From the NCBI GenBank assembly GCA_900767645.1, contig CAAFZY010000022.1, positions 1 to 30,343 of the forward strand: a stretch of DNA of 30,343 nucleotides, given 5' to 3'. The position numbers and the translations under genes are program-made. The notes under the pieces were generated by a model that did not search any database, had not been told where the DNA came from, and worked only from the letters and a program-made list of their open reading frames with translations. This document shows positions 1 to 7,050 of the stretch, piece by piece. The stretch comes from Alphaproteobacteria bacterium (GTDB lineage Bacteria; Pseudomonadota; Alphaproteobacteria; RF32; CAG-239). Position 1 is the first letter of the stretch. Each line of letters begins with the position of its first letter.

Positions 1-22
1 AGCGGCTAAAATTTGATTTCAT
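1..22 (-). CDS. Prepilin-like protein, 5' end only (cut by window start)
   Basis: Only the first seven codons are inside the window; on the minus strand they read MKSNFSR from an ATG at 20-22. The same seven residues begin the pilin gene at 7163-7918, and the flanking DNA (1-117) is nearly the same as that around its start (7898-8013), so this is very probably another member of the same pilin family. A Shine-Dalgarno GAGGAG (complement of 33-38) lies upstream. The rest of the gene, including the prepilin cleavage motif, is outside the window, so the identification rests on the duplicated 5' region. Confidence 0.6.
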
Positions 23-117
23 AATAAAAAATCTCCTCAAAAAGTTAGTTTTGAGAAGATTTTAGCTCGCGTTTTTTTTTGCAATATTTACGAGTCCGTG
101 CTGTGCATAAGTTGTAT
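1..117. repeat. Pilin upstream repeat, copy 1
   Basis: This stretch matches 7898-8013 closely over its whole length, including the first codons of the pilin gene, the ribosome-binding site, a run of nine or ten T and a 3' block ending CTGTGCATAAGTTGTAT. Divergence concentrates in 45-65, where copy 1 keeps a 15-bp stem-loop (28-42 with 49-63, one mismatch) that copy 2 has lost. It appears to be the shared promoter and leader of a duplicated pilin family rather than a mobile element. Confidence 0.7.
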
Positions 118-132
118 AAGAAAACAAGCATA

Positions 133-161
133 AAAAAACCTCTGATTTTCAGAGGTTTTTT
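133..161 (-). terminator. Intrinsic terminator after rpmB
   Basis: The arms 133-145 and 149-161 are perfectly complementary (CCTCTGA with TCAGAGG, extended by A6/T6) around a three-base loop. The A and T runs on the two sides let it work in both directions. It lies just beyond the rpmB stop codon at 169. Confidence 0.85.
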
Positions 162-168
162 AACTTAA

Positions 169-456
169 TTAGTTTGCAGCTTTTTTCTTAGCAATTGATT
201 TTTTAATTTTTTTAGCTTCATCGGTAAGTTTAGCATTGGAAGTTTTTTCAAGGTATGAATCCAAACCGCCGTTGTGTTCAATAGAACGCAAGGTTTTGGA
301 ACAAATTTTCAACTTGAAAGCTTTGCCTAAAGTTTCACTTAACAAAGAAACAATCTGCAAATTCGGCAAGAAGCGGCGGCGGGTTCTGTTGTTAGCGTGG
401 CTTACATTGTTACCGCTCATCACGCCGGTGCCGGAAATATCACACTTTTTAGCCAT
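169..456 (-). CDS. rpmB: 50S ribosomal protein L28
   Basis: The 95-residue basic protein is a large-subunit ribosomal component. It starts MAKKCDISGTGVMSGNNVSH and continues with NNRTRRRFLPNLQ, the typical L28 opening in alphaproteobacteria. The reading frame is open further upstream, but the ATG at 454-456 is chosen because it matches the family start and has AAGGA (complement of 466-470) about nine bases before it. The C-terminus is lysine-rich and ends KKKAAN. The gene is alone: terminator at 133-161, promoter at 500-528. L28 is often next to rpmG or standing alone, so the isolation is not odd. Confidence 0.96.
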   Translation of the reverse strand: MAKKCDISGTGVMSGNNVSHANNRTRRRFLPNLQIVSLLSETLGKAFKLKICSKTLRSIEHNGGLDSYLEKTSNAKLTDEAKKIKKSIAKKKAAN

Positions 457-499
457 TTTAATTAATCCTTTTACAAATAAACAACAATCTTGTTGCTTG

Positions 500-528
500 T
501 TAATACATATATTTGAGTGACAAGTCAA
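500..528 (-). promoter_or_regulatory. Putative sigma70-type promoter of rpmB
   Basis: On the minus strand, TTGACT (523-528) and TATTAA (500-505) are separated by 17 bases. They lie about 45 bp upstream of the rpmB start codon. Assigned from consensus only. Confidence 0.6.
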
Positions 529-612
529 GCAAAAATATTAAAAAAAGATAAAAAAGGACTGGTAAAAAAAATAAAAGTGATATAAAAGGAGTTTGTAAAC
601 ACGGAATATGTT

Positions 613-689
613 GTATCCGTAGCTCAATTGGATAGAGTGTCGGCCTCCGACGCCGAAGGTTGTGGGTTCGATCCCCGCCGGATACGCCA
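613..689 (+). tRNA. tRNA-Arg(CCG)
   Basis: The acceptor GTATCCG (613-619) pairs with CGGATAC (679-685), followed by discriminator G and encoded CCA (687-689). The anticodon stem TCGGC/GCCGA encloses the loop CTCCGAC, giving anticodon CCG for arginine CGG codons. The T arm is GTGGG-TTCGATC-CCCGC. Total length is 77 bases. Its 3' end is repeated 198 bp downstream (869 onward). Confidence 0.95.
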
Positions 690-740
690 TAAAAAAAGCT
701 GCCTTTTCGGCGGCTTTTTTTATGGCATAAAGAATCGGGG
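671..740. repeat. 70-bp direct repeat, copy A (tRNA-Arg 3' end plus terminator)
   Basis: This copy begins inside the T loop of tRNA-Arg and runs through the CCA end, the terminator hairpin and a short tail ending AAAGAATCGGGG. It matches 869-938 at 69 of 70 positions (one T/A difference in the hairpin loop). A tRNA 3' end repeated directly is the usual mark of integrase attachment sites, but the 128 bp between the copies holds no gene. Confidence 0.8.
686..725 (+). terminator. Intrinsic terminator of tRNA-Arg
   Basis: The arms of about 18 bp (GCCATAAAAAAAGCTGCC with GGCGGCTTTTTTTATGGC, one mismatch) surround a TTTTC loop. The stem includes the last bases of the tRNA, so folding as a terminator would compete with the CCA end. 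A nearly identical hairpin is present at 884-923. Confidence 0.75.
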
Positions 741-770
741 GATCGAACCCGAGAGGGCGCGAACCGATAG

Positions 771-791
771 AAAACCTCCGGTGGAGGTTTT
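771..791. repeat. Short perfect hairpin between the 70-bp repeats
   Basis: AAAACCTCC (771-779) pairs with GGAGGTTTT (783-791) around GGT. It lies in the 128-bp spacer between the two tRNA-derived repeats and could terminate transcription in either direction. Nothing else in the spacer is recognisable; 737-750 is an inverted copy of the tRNA T-arm sequence. Confidence 0.5.
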
Positions 792-868
792 CGTTGTGAG
801 CGGCGCAGTTTTCTTATTTGAGCGAGAAGCGGTAGCGTCACGAAGCGAAATTAGAAAACAAGCAGGGA

Positions 869-938
869 ATCCCCGCCGGATACGCCATAAAAAAAGCTGC
901 CTTTACGGCGGCTTTTTTTATGGCATAAAGAATCGGGG
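869..938. repeat. 70-bp direct repeat, copy B (truncated tRNA-Arg 3' end plus terminator)
   Basis: The second copy of 671-740 carries only the last 19 bases of the tRNA (3' half of the T arm, acceptor and CCA) and its terminator. There is no complete tRNA here, so it cannot be functional as a tRNA. Confidence 0.8.
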
Positions 939-1060
939 CGTTAAAAAATGTATTTGTTTTGCGAATCGGAAAAAGAATCGCAAAAGGCCGGTTTCAGAGC
1001 ATAAAAATTTCAGCCCTGAAACATAAATTTACATTTTACCTGTTTTCTTGGTTTTTATTA

Positions 1061-1100
1061 ATGAATATCAATGTGTTAAAACTAACGGATTGATATTCAT
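1061..1100. repeat. Perfect 12-bp inverted repeat upstream of nrdD
   Basis: ATGAATATCAAT (1061-1072) and ATTGATATTCAT (1089-1100) are perfect inverse copies with a 16-base spacer. There is no T run, so a dimeric-regulator site or a structured element fits better than a terminator. The regulator is unknown. Confidence 0.5.
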
Positions 1101-1188
1101 GCAATCTTGATTTTGTTAATAAATTTATCCACCGCAGGTAAAAAAAATTATGCCTGTTTTTTAATGACATAGAACTTTTTTTAAAGAA

Positions 1189-1230
1189 TTGCAAAATTTT
1201 GTCCTTGAGGGTTGATTTTTAATTTTGCAA
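1189..1230. repeat. Perfect 10-bp inverted repeat upstream of nrdD
   Basis: TTGCAAAATT (1189-1198) and AATTTTGCAA (1221-1230) are separated by 22 bases, about 75 bp upstream of the likely nrdD promoter. No function can be read from it. Confidence 0.4.
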
Positions 1231-1273
1231 GATGTTTTTCATAAAGTAAAAACGTCAGTAAAAAATTGTGGAC

Positions 1274-1320
1274 ATACTATATCTTGTTTCTTTACAAAAT
1301 TTTAACACTATATATAGTAT
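1274..1320 (+). promoter_or_regulatory. Tandem NrdR boxes
   Basis: ACACTATATATAGTAT (1305-1320) fits the NrdR box consensus almost exactly. A weaker copy, ATACTATATCTTGTTT (1274-1289), agrees at 13 of 16 positions. The boxes are offset by 31 bp, about three helical turns, as is usual for NrdR, the ATP/dATP-sensing repressor of ribonucleotide reductase operons. The downstream box overlaps the predicted -10 element, so binding would block transcription of nrdD. No nrdR gene is in the window. Confidence 0.82.
1291..1318 (+). promoter_or_regulatory. Putative nrdD promoter
   Basis: TTTACA (1291-1296) and TATAGT (1313-1318) have a 16-base spacer, and the -10 lies within the second NrdR box. The predicted transcript would have a leader of about 50 bases before the nrdD ATG. 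Confidence 0.55.
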
Positions 1321-1376
1321 ACCACATTCAAATTGATACACGGATAACCCAAGGCAATTAATATAAGGAAAGATAA

Positions 1377-3440
1377 ATGTCAGAAAACAAATACGAAATG
1401 CCACATGTAAACAGTAATGACAAATTCCCTTTTGAAGAAATTACCAAAAGAGATGGAACGTTAGCTCCGTTTGACAGTACTAAAATTTATAATGCGATTT
1501 TGAAAGCCGGAACATCTACCGGTGAATTTGGCGAGCAGGAATCATGGTTGTTGACTGCCAAAGTTTTGAAAGTTATGGAACATAAATTTGCCGAATCGTT
1601 GCCGAGCATTGAACAAATTCAAGATATTGTTGAACAGGTTTTAATTTCCGATAACTATTTCCAAACCGCAAAAGCTTATATTTTGTACCGTGACCAGCGC
1701 AATCGTATGCGTTCGGACAAAAAGGTTATGGTTGACGTTGAAAGCTCAATCAATGAATATTTGGAAAAGCTTGATTGGCGCGTTAATGCCAATGCCAATC
1801 AGGGCTATTCGAACGGCGGTTTGATTTTGAATGTTTCCGGTAAGGTTACAGCCAACTATTGGTTAAGCCATGTTTATCCGGCAGAGGTTGGTGAGGCTCA
1901 CCGCAACGGCGATATTCATATTCATGATTTGGATATGTTGGCCGCATATTGCGCCGGTTGGTCGTTGAAAAACCTTTTGCATGAAGGCTTTAACGGTGTT
2001 CCCGGTAAGGCTGAAGCCGGTCCGGCCAAACACTTATCCGCTGCTGTCGGTCAGATGGTAAACTTTATGGGCACTTTGCAAAATGAGTGGGCAGGCGCGC
2101 AGGCGTTTTCATCGGTTGATACTTATTTGGCTCCGTATATCCGCAAAGATAACCTTTCATATCGTCAGGTTGAGCAGGCTATTCAGGAATTGGTTTACAA
2201 CTTAAATGTTCCGTCACGTTGGGGTTCGCAAACTCCGTTTACAAACTTTACGTTTGATTGGGTTTGTCCTGAAGACATGCGTGAAAAACACCCGATTATT
2301 GCCGGTGAAGAACAGCCGTTTACTTACGGTGACTTAAAAGATGAAATGGCAATGATTAACAAAGCTTATATCACCGTTATGATGAAAGGCGATATTAAAG
2401 GCCGTCCGTTTACCTTCCCGATTCCGACTTATAATATGACCCCTGATTTTCCGTGGGAAGAAGAAAATACCGAACTTTTGTTTGAAATGACCGCTAAATA
2501 CGGTATGCCTTATTTCCAAAACTTTATTAATTCGGTATTAAAACCGGGACAGATTCGTTCAATGTGTTGTCGCTTGCAACTTGATTTGCGTCAGTTGCTC
2601 GCTAAAGGCAACGGCTTGTTCGGTTCGGCCGAGCAAACAGGTTCGGTCGGTGTTGTTACCTTTAACTGCGCTCGTTTGGGCTATGTTTACAAAGGTGATG
2701 AAGCCGGATTATTTAATCGTGTTGATGAATTGATGAATATTGCCCGTACCTCATTGGAAATTAAACGCAAAGTTATTCAGCGCTTGATTGATAACGGATT
2801 GTTCCCGTTCACCAAACGTTATTTGGGCACTTTGCGCAATCACTTCTCAACCATCGGCGTGAACGGTATTAATGAAATGATTCGTAACTATACCAATGAC
2901 GAACATGATATTACCGATGAATGGGGACAAGAGTTTGCCGAAAAATTCTTGGATTATATCCGTGCTAAAATGGTTAAAATTCAGGAAGAAACCGGTCATA
3001 TGTATAACTTGGAAGCCACTCCGGCCGAAAGCGCGACTTACCGCTTTGCCCGTGAAGATAAAAAGAGATTTAAAGGTATTATTCAGGCCGGTACGGAAGA
3101 GAATCCGTATTATACAAACTCTTCACAATTGCCGGTCGGCTTTACCGATGATCCGTTTGAGGCTTTGGATATGCAATCTACTTTGCAAACCAAATATACC
3201 GGCGGTACCGTTCTGCACCTTTATATGAATCAACGCATTTCATCTTCAAAGGTTTGCCGTAATTTGGTCAGAAAGGTTTTGACCAATTATCGCCTGCCGT
3301 ACATTACTATTACTCCGACATTTTCCATTTGCCCGAAGCACGGCTATTTGTCAGGAGAACACAAATTCTGCCCAATCTGCGATGAGGAGAAAAAGGCAGA
3401 AAAACTTAATGCCTTAAAAGCAAAACAAAATGTAGCATAA
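1377..3440 (+). CDS. nrdD: Anaerobic (class III) ribonucleoside-triphosphate reductase, catalytic part without glycyl-radical domain
   Basis: This enzyme makes deoxyribonucleotides from NTPs under anoxic conditions. The 687 residues hold an N-terminal ATP-cone (about 18-108) that senses ATP/dATP, then the ten-stranded barrel. The conserved block NGDIHIHDLD is followed by C192 (AAYCAGW). The radical-carrying cysteine is in RSMCCRLQLD (C397/C398). A C-terminal metal site is visible as CPKH...CPIC. Unusually, the chain stops shortly after this site and lacks the RVxGY glycyl-radical motif; that motif is in the next gene (3464-3670), so the enzyme appears to be two polypeptides. ATG at 1377 has AAGGA upstream. 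NrdR boxes control the promoter; nrdG follows downstream. Confidence 0.95.
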   Translation: MSENKYEMPHVNSNDKFPFEEITKRDGTLAPFDSTKIYNAILKAGTSTGEFGEQESWLLTAKVLKVMEHKFAESLPSIEQIQDIVEQVLISDNYFQTAKAYILYRDQRNRMRSDKKVMVDVESSINEYLEKLDWRVNANANQGYSNGGLILNVSGKVTANYWLSHVYPAEVGEAHRNGDIHIHDLDMLAAYCAGWSLKNLLHEGFNGVPGKAEAGPAKHLSAAVGQMVNFMGTLQNEWAGAQAFSSVDTYLAPYIRKDNLSYRQVEQAIQELVYNLNVPSRWGSQTPFTNFTFDWVCPEDMREKHPIIAGEEQPFTYGDLKDEMAMINKAYITVMMKGDIKGRPFTFPIPTYNMTPDFPWEEENTELLFEMTAKYGMPYFQNFINSVLKPGQIRSMCCRLQLDLRQLLAKGNGLFGSAEQTGSVGVVTFNCARLGYVYKGDEAGLFNRVDELMNIARTSLEIKRKVIQRLIDNGLFPFTKRYLGTLRNHFSTIGVNGINEMIRNYTNDEHDITDEWGQEFAEKFLDYIRAKMVKIQEETGHMYNLEATPAESATYRFAREDKKRFKGIIQAGTEENPYYTNSSQLPVGFTDDPFEALDMQSTLQTKYTGGTVLHLYMNQRISSSKVCRNLVRKVLTNYRLPYITITPTFSICPKHGYLSGEHKFCPICDEEKKAEKLNALKAKQNVA

Positions 3441-3463
3441 CAACAATTTATAGGGAGATTACC

Positions 3464-3670
3464 ATGAGCAATGTTATTGATATTAATGAAATTAAATTAA
3501 CCGACGCAGAAAGACAGCCTTGCGAAATTTGGACCAGAGTTATGGGCTATCACCGTCCGGTTTCTGAATTTAACAAAGGCAAAAAGTCTGAATATTATTC
3601 ACGCGTTTGCTTCTGTGAAGCAAAAGCCGTTAAACACATCGGCGAAGAATATGCAATTGCGGCTGAATAG
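3464..3670 (+). CDS. Separate glycyl-radical subunit of class III ribonucleotide reductase
   Basis: The 68-residue protein carries CEIWTRVMGYHRPVSEFNKG, the glycyl-radical signature normally found at the very C-terminus of NrdD. Gly28 would be the residue turned into a radical by NrdG. The gene begins 23 bases after the nrdD stop in a different frame, with its own AGGGAG ribosome-binding site and ATG. This points to a genuine split gene rather than a simple frameshift. By analogy with GrcA/YfiD, which supplies a replacement glycyl domain to pyruvate formate-lyase, it should dock onto NrdD. The first 17 residues (MSNVIDINEIKLTDAER) would be the new N-terminal extension. The domain is clear; the split arrangement in the living cell is inferred. 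Confidence 0.88.
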   Translation: MSNVIDINEIKLTDAERQPCEIWTRVMGYHRPVSEFNKGKKSEYYSRVCFCEAKAVKHIGEEYAIAAE

Positions 3671-3691
3671 TCGGTTTGTTTTTTAACTTTT

Positions 3692-3737
3692 GCCGCTAAA
3701 ACTACCGGATTAATATCGGCAAGTTAGCGGCTTTTTT
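3692..3737 (+). terminator. Hairpin with T run between the glycyl-radical gene and nrdG
   Basis: GCCGCTAA (3692-3699) pairs with TTAGCGGC (3724-3731), followed by six T. The loop is long (24 bases). It may attenuate transcription so that the activase is made at lower level than the reductase. Confidence 0.6.
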
Positions 3738-3755
3738 ATAAGAAAGAGGTGAAAA

Positions 3756-4469
3756 GTGGGTGCAGAACCGATAATTATCGGCGATGTTGAGAAGTTCAGC
3801 ATTGTCGATTTTCCGGAACATATTGCCGCAGTGGTTTTTATGCAAGGGTGCGTGTGGCGCTGTCCGTTTTGTTATAACACCTCTTTGCAACAACTCGGAG
3901 CTAAGCCGGAAAGCAATTGGACGTTTGAAAAATTGATGGCTTTACTGGAGCGCCGCAAAGGCATAATTGATGCTGTGGTGTTTTCCGGCGGTGAGCCTTT
4001 GGCACAAGACGGTTTGCCGGAAGCAATAGACAAAGTTAAAGCTTTGGACTATAAAATCGGTCTGCATACCGGCGGATATCGACCGGAAATGTTGCAAAAA
4101 ATTATTGGCAAGCTTGATTGGGCAGGGCTTGACATTAAGGCTCCGCTTATTGCCGAACGTTATATGCGTGCGACCGGCGGGTACAAACAGGTTGAAAACA
4201 TCAGGCAAAGTCTTCAAATTTTGCTTGCAAGCGGCAAGCATTTTGAATGTCGTACCACTTGTGATCCGCGAATTTTGCAAATTGAAGATATTTACGCTAT
4301 TGCCGATGAGCTTAAATCGGCAGGTGTAAAAGAATATTATTTGCAAAAATATCGGCCGATACCGACCGATAAAATCACTACCGATGAAATGTGTTCCGCC
4401 TTGATTGAAAATAAAAATCTGACGGCATATTTGGAGCAGATTTTTGATATTTTTGCCGTCAGAAAATAA
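3756..4469 (+). CDS. nrdG: Anaerobic ribonucleotide reductase activating protein (radical SAM)
   Basis: The protein (237 residues) is a radical SAM activase that abstracts hydrogen from the NrdD glycine to form the glycyl radical. The cluster-binding CX3CX2C is CVWRCPFC (C32, C36, C39), within QGCVWRCPFCYN. SGGEP follows for SAM contact. The opening GDVEKFSIVDFPEHIAAVVF resembles the NrdG2-type subfamily. Translation begins at GTG 3756, chosen because AGAGGT lies five bases upstream. It sits just after the reductase genes, and its likely target is Gly28 of the small 3464-3670 protein. A hairpin overlapping the stop codon may terminate the operon. Confidence 0.92.
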   Translation: MGAEPIIIGDVEKFSIVDFPEHIAAVVFMQGCVWRCPFCYNTSLQQLGAKPESNWTFEKLMALLERRKGIIDAVVFSGGEPLAQDGLPEAIDKVKALDYKIGLHTGGYRPEMLQKIIGKLDWAGLDIKAPLIAERYMRATGGYKQVENIRQSLQILLASGKHFECRTTCDPRILQIEDIYAIADELKSAGVKEYYLQKYRPIPTDKITTDEMCSALIENKNLTAYLEQIFDIFAVRK

Positions 4470-4484
4470 GACGGCATTTTATTT
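4455..4484 (+). terminator. Likely terminator of the nrd operon
   Basis: GCCGTC (4455-4460) pairs with GACGGC (4470-4475) around the nrdG stop codon, followed by a T-rich ATTTTATTTT. The stem is only six base pairs. Confidence 0.5.
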
Positions 4485-4537
4485 TAATTTATTTGTGTTT
4501 TTTTAGCTAAAAACCGTTGATAACTTTAATCTAACAC

Positions 4538-4566
4538 TTGGTAAATTCGGGGCTTTGCTGTATATT
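4538..4566 (+). promoter_or_regulatory. Putative gyrB promoter
   Basis: TTGGTA (4538-4543) and TATATT (4561-4566) with a 17-base spacer, about 37 bp before the gyrB ATG. Consensus match only. Confidence 0.5.
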
Positions 4567-4602
4567 TTATGCAGTAATAAATATAGAAAAGCAGGGGTTG
4601 TA

Positions 4603-7044
4603 ATGACTGAATTGACCAATGAAGAATATTTAAAAAGCGAACAAGAATATAATGCCGATTCCATTAAGGTTTTGAAAGGCTTAGACGCCGTTCGCAAACG
4701 TCCGGGAATGTACATCGGCGATACCGATGACGGTTCGGGTTTGCACCATATGATTTATGAGGTTTTGGATAATGCCATTGATGAAGCATTGGCTGGCTAT
4801 TGCGATCGTACGGAAGTTATTTTAAATCCGGACGGTTCCGCAACTATTCGCGATAACGGGCGCGGTATGCCGGTTGATATGCACAAAGAAGAAGGTGTTT
4901 CGGCGGCTGAAGTTATTATGACCGAGTTGCACTCCGGCGGTAAGTTTGATAACAACTCTTATAAGGTTTCAGGCGGTTTGCACGGTGTGGGTGTTTCAGT
5001 TGTAAACGCTTTGTCAACGTGGTTGAAACTCCGTATTTGGCGCAACAATAAAGAATATTATGCCGAATTTGCCGACGGCAATGTGGTTAAGCATGTTGAG
5101 GTGGTAGGCGATGCTCCTAACCGCCATGGTACGGAAGTTTCATTTTTGCCGTCGCCGAAAACCTTTACGCAAACCGAGTTCAGTTTTGAAACTCTGGAGC
5201 GCTCAATCCGTGAAAAAGCCTTTTTGAACTCCGGCGTTCATTTGCGTTTAATTGATAACCGCGGCGCAGAGCCAAAAGAAGAAGTTTTCCATTATGAGGG
5301 CGGTTTGTCGGCGTTTGTTGCGCATTTAAATAAATCTAAAGCTCCGTTGCATGAAAATATTATTGCCTTTTCAGGCGAAGATAACAATATTCAGGTTGAT
5401 ATTGCCATGCAATGGACCAACGCCTATAACGAGAGCATGCTTTGCTTTACCAACAATATTCCGCAAAAAGACGGCGGTACCCACCTTGCCGGCTTCCGCG
5501 GCGCGCTGACCCGTACGATTAACAATTATATTGCTGAAAACGGCTTGCTCAAAAAAGAAAAAAGCGTGATTACCGGTGAAGATATGCGCGAAGGCTTAAC
5601 CTGCGTGCTTTCGGTAAAGGCTCCGGATCCTAAGTTTTCTTCGCAAACCAAAGATAAGTTGGTTTCGTCAGAGGTTCGGCCTGTGGTTGAAAGCGTAGTC
5701 GGCGATAAGCTTAAAGAATGGCTTGACGAGCATCCGGCTGAAGCAAAAATCATTGTCGGCAAAATCGTTGAGGCGGCAACCGCGCGTGAGGCGGCTCGCA
5801 AAGCGCGTGAATTAACCCGCCGTAAAGGTGTGCTTGATATTTCAACGCTCCCCGGCAAACTTGCCGATTGTTCTGAAAAAGATCCGGCATTGTCAGAAGT
5901 GTTCATCGTGGAAGGAGATTCCGCGGGTGGTTCGGCTAAGCAGGGACGCGATCGTAAAAATCAGGCGATTATGCCGCTGCGCGGTAAAATTTTGAACGTT
6001 GAACGCGCCCGTTTTGATAAAATGCTTAATTCGGCTGAAATCGGCACGATTATTACCGCTTTGGGCACCGGTATCGGACGTGATGATTTTAATGCCGATA
6101 AATGTCGCTATCATAAAATTGTAATTATGACCGATGCCGATGTTGACGGTTCGCATATCAGAACTTTGTTGTTGACTTTCTTCTATCGCCAAATGCCGGA
6201 GCTTATTGAACGCGGTTATATTTATATTGCGCAACCTCCGCTTTATAAGGCTAAGCGCGGCAACTCCATTATTTATCTTAAAGACGACCGCGAAATGGAA
6301 GACTACTTAGTTCGCGGCGGTTGTGATGAAGCGGTTTTGGAACAATCCGACGGTGAAAAAATTATGGGGCAGGATTTAATCAACTTTGTTGAAAAAACAA
6401 TGAAAGCTCGCAGTTTGCTCACCGCTTTGAGTATTAAAGCGCCGGAAAAAATCTTGGAACAAATGGCAATTTTCGGCTTGTTTGATGCTGCAGTTCAGCA
6501 AAATAAAGAAGTTTTGCAGGCTGAACTTAACCGTGTGGCAGTGCGTCTTGATACCATGGAAGCCGAATATGACAAAGGCTGGAAAGCCGAGTTGCTTGCA
6601 GATGGTACAATTTCATTCAATCGCACTCTGCGTGGCGTAAAAGAAGACCACATTATCGGACAATCGATTATTGACAGCGCTGAGGCTAAGCTCTTAAACG
6701 AGATGAAAGACTTTTTGCATGAAAACTTTGCCGAATCGGCTAAATTGGCAGCAAAGAGCGGCGGTGAAAAACGCATTGACGGTCCGGTGTCTTTAGTTGA
6801 CGCGGTTATGGGAACCGGCAAAAAAGGTATTACCTTGCAGCGCTATAAAGGTTTGGGCGAAATGAATCCCGAACAACTGTGGGAAACCACGCTTGATCCG
6901 GAAGCTCGTTCACTTCTGCAAGTGAAAATAGACCACATGGAAGAAGCAGATGAAGTATTTTCAACTCTTATGGGCGATGTAGTGGAACCGAGAAAAGAGT
7001 TTATTCAAGAAAATGCTTTAAATGTGATTAACCTCGACATCTAA
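4603..7044 (+). CDS. gyrB: DNA gyrase subunit B
   Basis: GyrB is the ATPase subunit of DNA gyrase, which introduces negative supercoils. The 813-residue chain shows the GHKL ATPase motifs EVLDNAIDEA, DNGRGMP and GLHGVGVSVVNAL, the QTK loop (SQTKDKLVSSEV), then the TOPRIM metal site EGDSAGGSAKQGRDR and DADVDGSHIRTLL. It ends near QENALNVINLDI. The length and the additional segment after the TOPRIM motifs fit the long Gram-negative GyrB rather than ParE; a separate ParE is at 27621-29609. The reading frame is open 16 codons further upstream, but ATG 4603 has AGGGG nearby and gives the expected N-terminus. The gene is monocistronic and converges on a pilin gene across a 103-bp palindrome. Confidence 0.96.
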   Translation: MTELTNEEYLKSEQEYNADSIKVLKGLDAVRKRPGMYIGDTDDGSGLHHMIYEVLDNAIDEALAGYCDRTEVILNPDGSATIRDNGRGMPVDMHKEEGVSAAEVIMTELHSGGKFDNNSYKVSGGLHGVGVSVVNALSTWLKLRIWRNNKEYYAEFADGNVVKHVEVVGDAPNRHGTEVSFLPSPKTFTQTEFSFETLERSIREKAFLNSGVHLRLIDNRGAEPKEEVFHYEGGLSAFVAHLNKSKAPLHENIIAFSGEDNNIQVDIAMQWTNAYNESMLCFTNNIPQKDGGTHLAGFRGALTRTINNYIAENGLLKKEKSVITGEDMREGLTCVLSVKAPDPKFSSQTKDKLVSSEVRPVVESVVGDKLKEWLDEHPAEAKIIVGKIVEAATAREAARKARELTRRKGVLDISTLPGKLADCSEKDPALSEVFIVEGDSAGGSAKQGRDRKNQAIMPLRGKILNVERARFDKMLNSAEIGTIITALGTGIGRDDFNADKCRYHKIVIMTDADVDGSHIRTLLLTFFYRQMPELIERGYIYIAQPPLYKAKRGNSIIYLKDDREMEDYLVRGGCDEAVLEQSDGEKIMGQDLINFVEKTMKARSLLTALSIKAPEKILEQMAIFGLFDAAVQQNKEVLQAELNRVAVRLDTMEAEYDKGWKAELLADGTISFNRTLRGVKEDHIIGQSIIDSAEAKLLNEMKDFLHENFAESAKLAAKSGGEKRIDGPVSLVDAVMGTGKKGITLQRYKGLGEMNPEQLWETTLDPEARSLLQVKIDHMEEADEVFSTLMGDVVEPRKEFIQENALNVINLDI

Positions 7045-7050
7045 TGGAAC

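Larger units (their letters stand above)
939..1273. other. Gene-free upstream region of nrdD
   Basis: I see no coding sequence here. The region is AT-rich and contains several inverted repeats: GTTTCAG (991-997) with CTGAAAC (1016-1022), a perfect 12-bp pair at 1061-1072 and 1089-1100, and a perfect 10-bp pair at 1189-1198 and 1221-1230. It ends at the NrdR boxes of the nrdD promoter. Confidence 0.5.

Noticed and set aside
500..1026. Open frames on both strands across the tRNA-Arg and the 70-bp repeats
   Set aside because: They run through the tRNA and terminator hairpins, contain repeat-derived peptide twice, and have no RBS; not genes.
3441..3463. nrdD considered as a pseudogene broken by a frameshift before its glycyl domain
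   Set aside because: The small gene has its own AGGGAG and ATG, a plausible new N-terminal extension and intact motif; a natural split fits better, though not proven.
4555..4602. Longer gyrB start at 4555
   Set aside because: The extra residues (MLYILCSNKYRKAGVV) do not look like GyrB, overlap the predicted promoter, and have no RBS.
5526..6821. Several minus-strand frames inside gyrB, and similar ones inside typA, tsf, pntAA and pntB
   Set aside because: They are antisense shadows of strong, family-matching genes.
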